Assembly (NCBI GenBank): GCA_035541995.1
Contig: DATKMG010000237.1
Location: forward strand, 1-15,630
Source: DATKMG01 sp035541995
GTDB taxonomy: Bacteria; Acidobacteriota; Terriglobia; Versatilivoradales; Versatilivoraceae
Direction: 5' to 3'
Length of the DNA stretch: 15,630 bases
In this document: piece after piece, positions 14,389-15,630 of the stretch
Layout of the letters: each line of letters opens with the position of its first letter
How positions within the stretch are numbered: the first letter of the stretch is position 1
Notes under the pieces: generated by a model
Databases searched by the model: none
What the model was told of the DNA's origin: nothing
The model's input: only the letters and a program-made list of their open reading frames with translations
Translations under genes and position numbers: made by a program

Positions 14389-15495
14389 CTACTCGTAAGC
14401 TAAGGCCAACAAAGGATCCTTCCCTGCGGCTATAACGGCAGGGTAGATAGCCCCAAGAATGCCGCTCACCATGACCAGAACCCCCGACCTTATCATCCAT
14501 GGAACTGAAAGCAAGCACTGTTGAGTCGGGAAAAGCGCCAAGATCAGGGCTCTGCCGAATATCGTCAGTATTAAACCCAGTGCCAACCCGATCAAGCTGA
14601 GAACGGTGGACTCACGCAAGATCAGGTTAACAATATATGTCCTGGAAGCCCCCAGGGATTTGAGAATGCCAATGTCTCGGGTTCTTTCCGCAATGGTTGT
14701 GTACATGGAAAGAAAGATGGCAAAGGCCCCAATGACCACAGCGACCCCGATTACCACGTCGATTAAGGCATCCAACTGGGGAAGCCGGTTGTTGACGATT
14801 CGAGTTACCCAATCCTGCACTGAGAATACCCCGTATCCCGGTAACGCCGTTTCGATCTGCCGAATGATGTCGGGTACCTGGTCAGGACTTTCACATTTCA
14901 CTAACATCATGGACGCCTTTCCCGTCGCCCCCACCAATTCCTGTAAGGTCAGAATAGGTACAAATATCCTGGCCCCTTTCCCGTGCTTGACCACACCGCA
15001 GACTTTGAAGCTTTGCCCTCGGAATTCCCGGGTATTCCCAATTTTGAGGCGGCCAGCTTTCTGCTCCAGATCATCCACAATCATGTCGCTAGCCGTCGGG
15101 CTACTGAAGGGGCCGCCGGCAAGGAAATTCAAGCCCCCGGAAACATCGTTAAAGCTCTCATAGTCAATACCGGAGAGAGTCACCAGTTGACCCTCGGTTA
15201 CCAACTGCGTCAGCATGGGGGCGACAGACCTTACTCCCTTGATTCCGGCTACGACATCCCGGTCGGAGATTGGCATGACGGATCCACCGGTTGAGAAAAT
15301 GATCGAAGCGTTGGGAGGCTGCACAAAGATATCGGCTCCAATCCCTTGCTGACGTTGGGCCGAGTCGGCCACCATGCCGCTGGTCACACCCACCACCATC
15401 AAAATCATGACGACTTCGAGACTAATGGCGAGGATGCTGACCAGCGCCCGCATCGGACGGTGCAATACATTAGCTAAGACAAATCGGTTCGTCAT
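14389..15495 (-). CDS. FtsX/MacB-type ABC transporter permease
   Basis: 368 residues from ATG 15495 (GAGG at 15504-15507 is eight bases upstream). The topology is typical of the MacB/LolC/DevC permease family: one N-terminal membrane helix (ALVSILAISLEVVMILMVVG, about 13-32), a large periplasmic domain of about 200 residues (MacB_PCD-like: GADIFVQPPNAS..., DRDVVAGIKGVRSVAPML), then an FtsX domain of three membrane segments containing the coupling motif ERTRDIGILKSLGAS. The protein ends in GKDPLLALAYE. It would partner with a separate ATPase and drive export or mechanotransmission across the envelope; the partner is not in the window, and the next gene upstream (beyond 15630) is a good candidate. 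This gene lies outside the tRNA-linked island and looks like conserved chromosome. Confidence 0.92.
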   Translation of the reverse strand: MTNRFVLANVLHRPMRALVSILAISLEVVMILMVVGVTSGMVADSAQRQQGIGADIFVQPPNASIIFSTGGSVMPISDRDVVAGIKGVRSVAPMLTQLVTEGQLVTLSGIDYESFNDVSGGLNFLAGGPFSSPTASDMIVDDLEQKAGRLKIGNTREFRGQSFKVCGVVKHGKGARIFVPILTLQELVGATGKASMMLVKCESPDQVPDIIRQIETALPGYGVFSVQDWVTRIVNNRLPQLDALIDVVIGVAVVIGAFAIFLSMYTTIAERTRDIGILKSLGASRTYIVNLILRESTVLSLIGLALGLILTIFGRALILALFPTQQCLLSVPWMIRSGVLVMVSGILGAIYPAVIAAGKDPLLALAYE

Positions 15496-15528
15496 CTGAT
15501 CATCCTCGAGCCCTGTCCTGGCACACAA

Positions 15529-15630
15529 TTTCTCACGTTACCTGAGTTTTGAAGTAATGGCAACGAAAAGCAATCTTCAGTGTATACTGAGTTGCTCGAC
15601 GAATTGTTGCAACGCGATGTCCAGGACACA
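15529..15630. other. Partial interval upstream of the permease
   Basis: The last 102 bases have no recognisable complete gene. The near-palindrome CAGTGTATACTG (15580-15591) contains a perfect GTATAC. It may be part of a promoter for the permease, but no well-spaced -35/-10 pair is evident, and the upstream gene could also begin or end just outside. Confidence 0.25.

Overview
The window looks like a chromosomal stretch from a free-living, soil-type bacterium of moderate G+C, most plausibly an acidobacterium. The reasons are a large secreted CRTAC1-type propeller fused to TPRs, a DUF2779 nuclease, a tyrosine recombinase with a Cys-rich head (RRHTKRCP...RCGCP), and 'NRGDAE'-type palindromic repeats. 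This assignment is an inference from protein style, not a measurement.

Layout. (1) 34-4516 is a small catabolic neighbourhood: an APC-family permease on the minus strand, divergent from an FGGY-type sugar or polyol kinase, followed by a Gfo/Idh/MocA oxidoreductase. A nested palindrome lies between the kinase and the oxidoreductase. (2) A 166-bp palindromic repeat (4591-4756) separates the oxidoreductase from the convergent gene for a 1003-residue exported seven-bladed FG-GAP/ASPIC-UnbV/TPR protein (4779-7790). (3) 7997-9490 (minus) encodes a DUF2779 protein that joins a Cas4-like PD-(D/E)XK/Fe-S nuclease to a DEDD exonuclease-like domain. (4) From about 9.55 kb to 14.05 kb is a scrapyard of broken and mobile genes: an AraC-family cupin half without its HTH, a DUF4395 membrane protein, an ARPP-1-like gene cut off after about 98 residues, an intact MNT/HEPN toxin-antitoxin pair, a DDE transposase lacking its N-terminus, and a tyrosine recombinase lacking its catalytic domain. 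(5) The recombinase remnant starts about 110 bp from the 3' end of a tRNA-Ser(GGA), the classic arrangement of an integrated genomic island. (6) Beyond the tRNA lies a FtsX/MacB-type ABC transporter permease, which probably belongs to the conserved chromosome.

Working together. The permease, kinase and oxidoreductase could import and process a carbon source, but the substrate cannot be read from sequence. The MNT and HEPN genes are translationally coupled (GTGA overlap) and form one unit. The other genes show no clear shared pathway. The region from 9.55 to 14.24 kb is best read as a decayed tRNA-Ser island in which elements have inserted into or been joined to one another. I found no CRISPR array, rRNA, or wholly new multi-gene system. 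The most notable items are the DUF2779 fusion nuclease, the TA cassette and repeat that truncate the ARPP-1 gene, and the recombinase/transposase junction beside tRNA-Ser.
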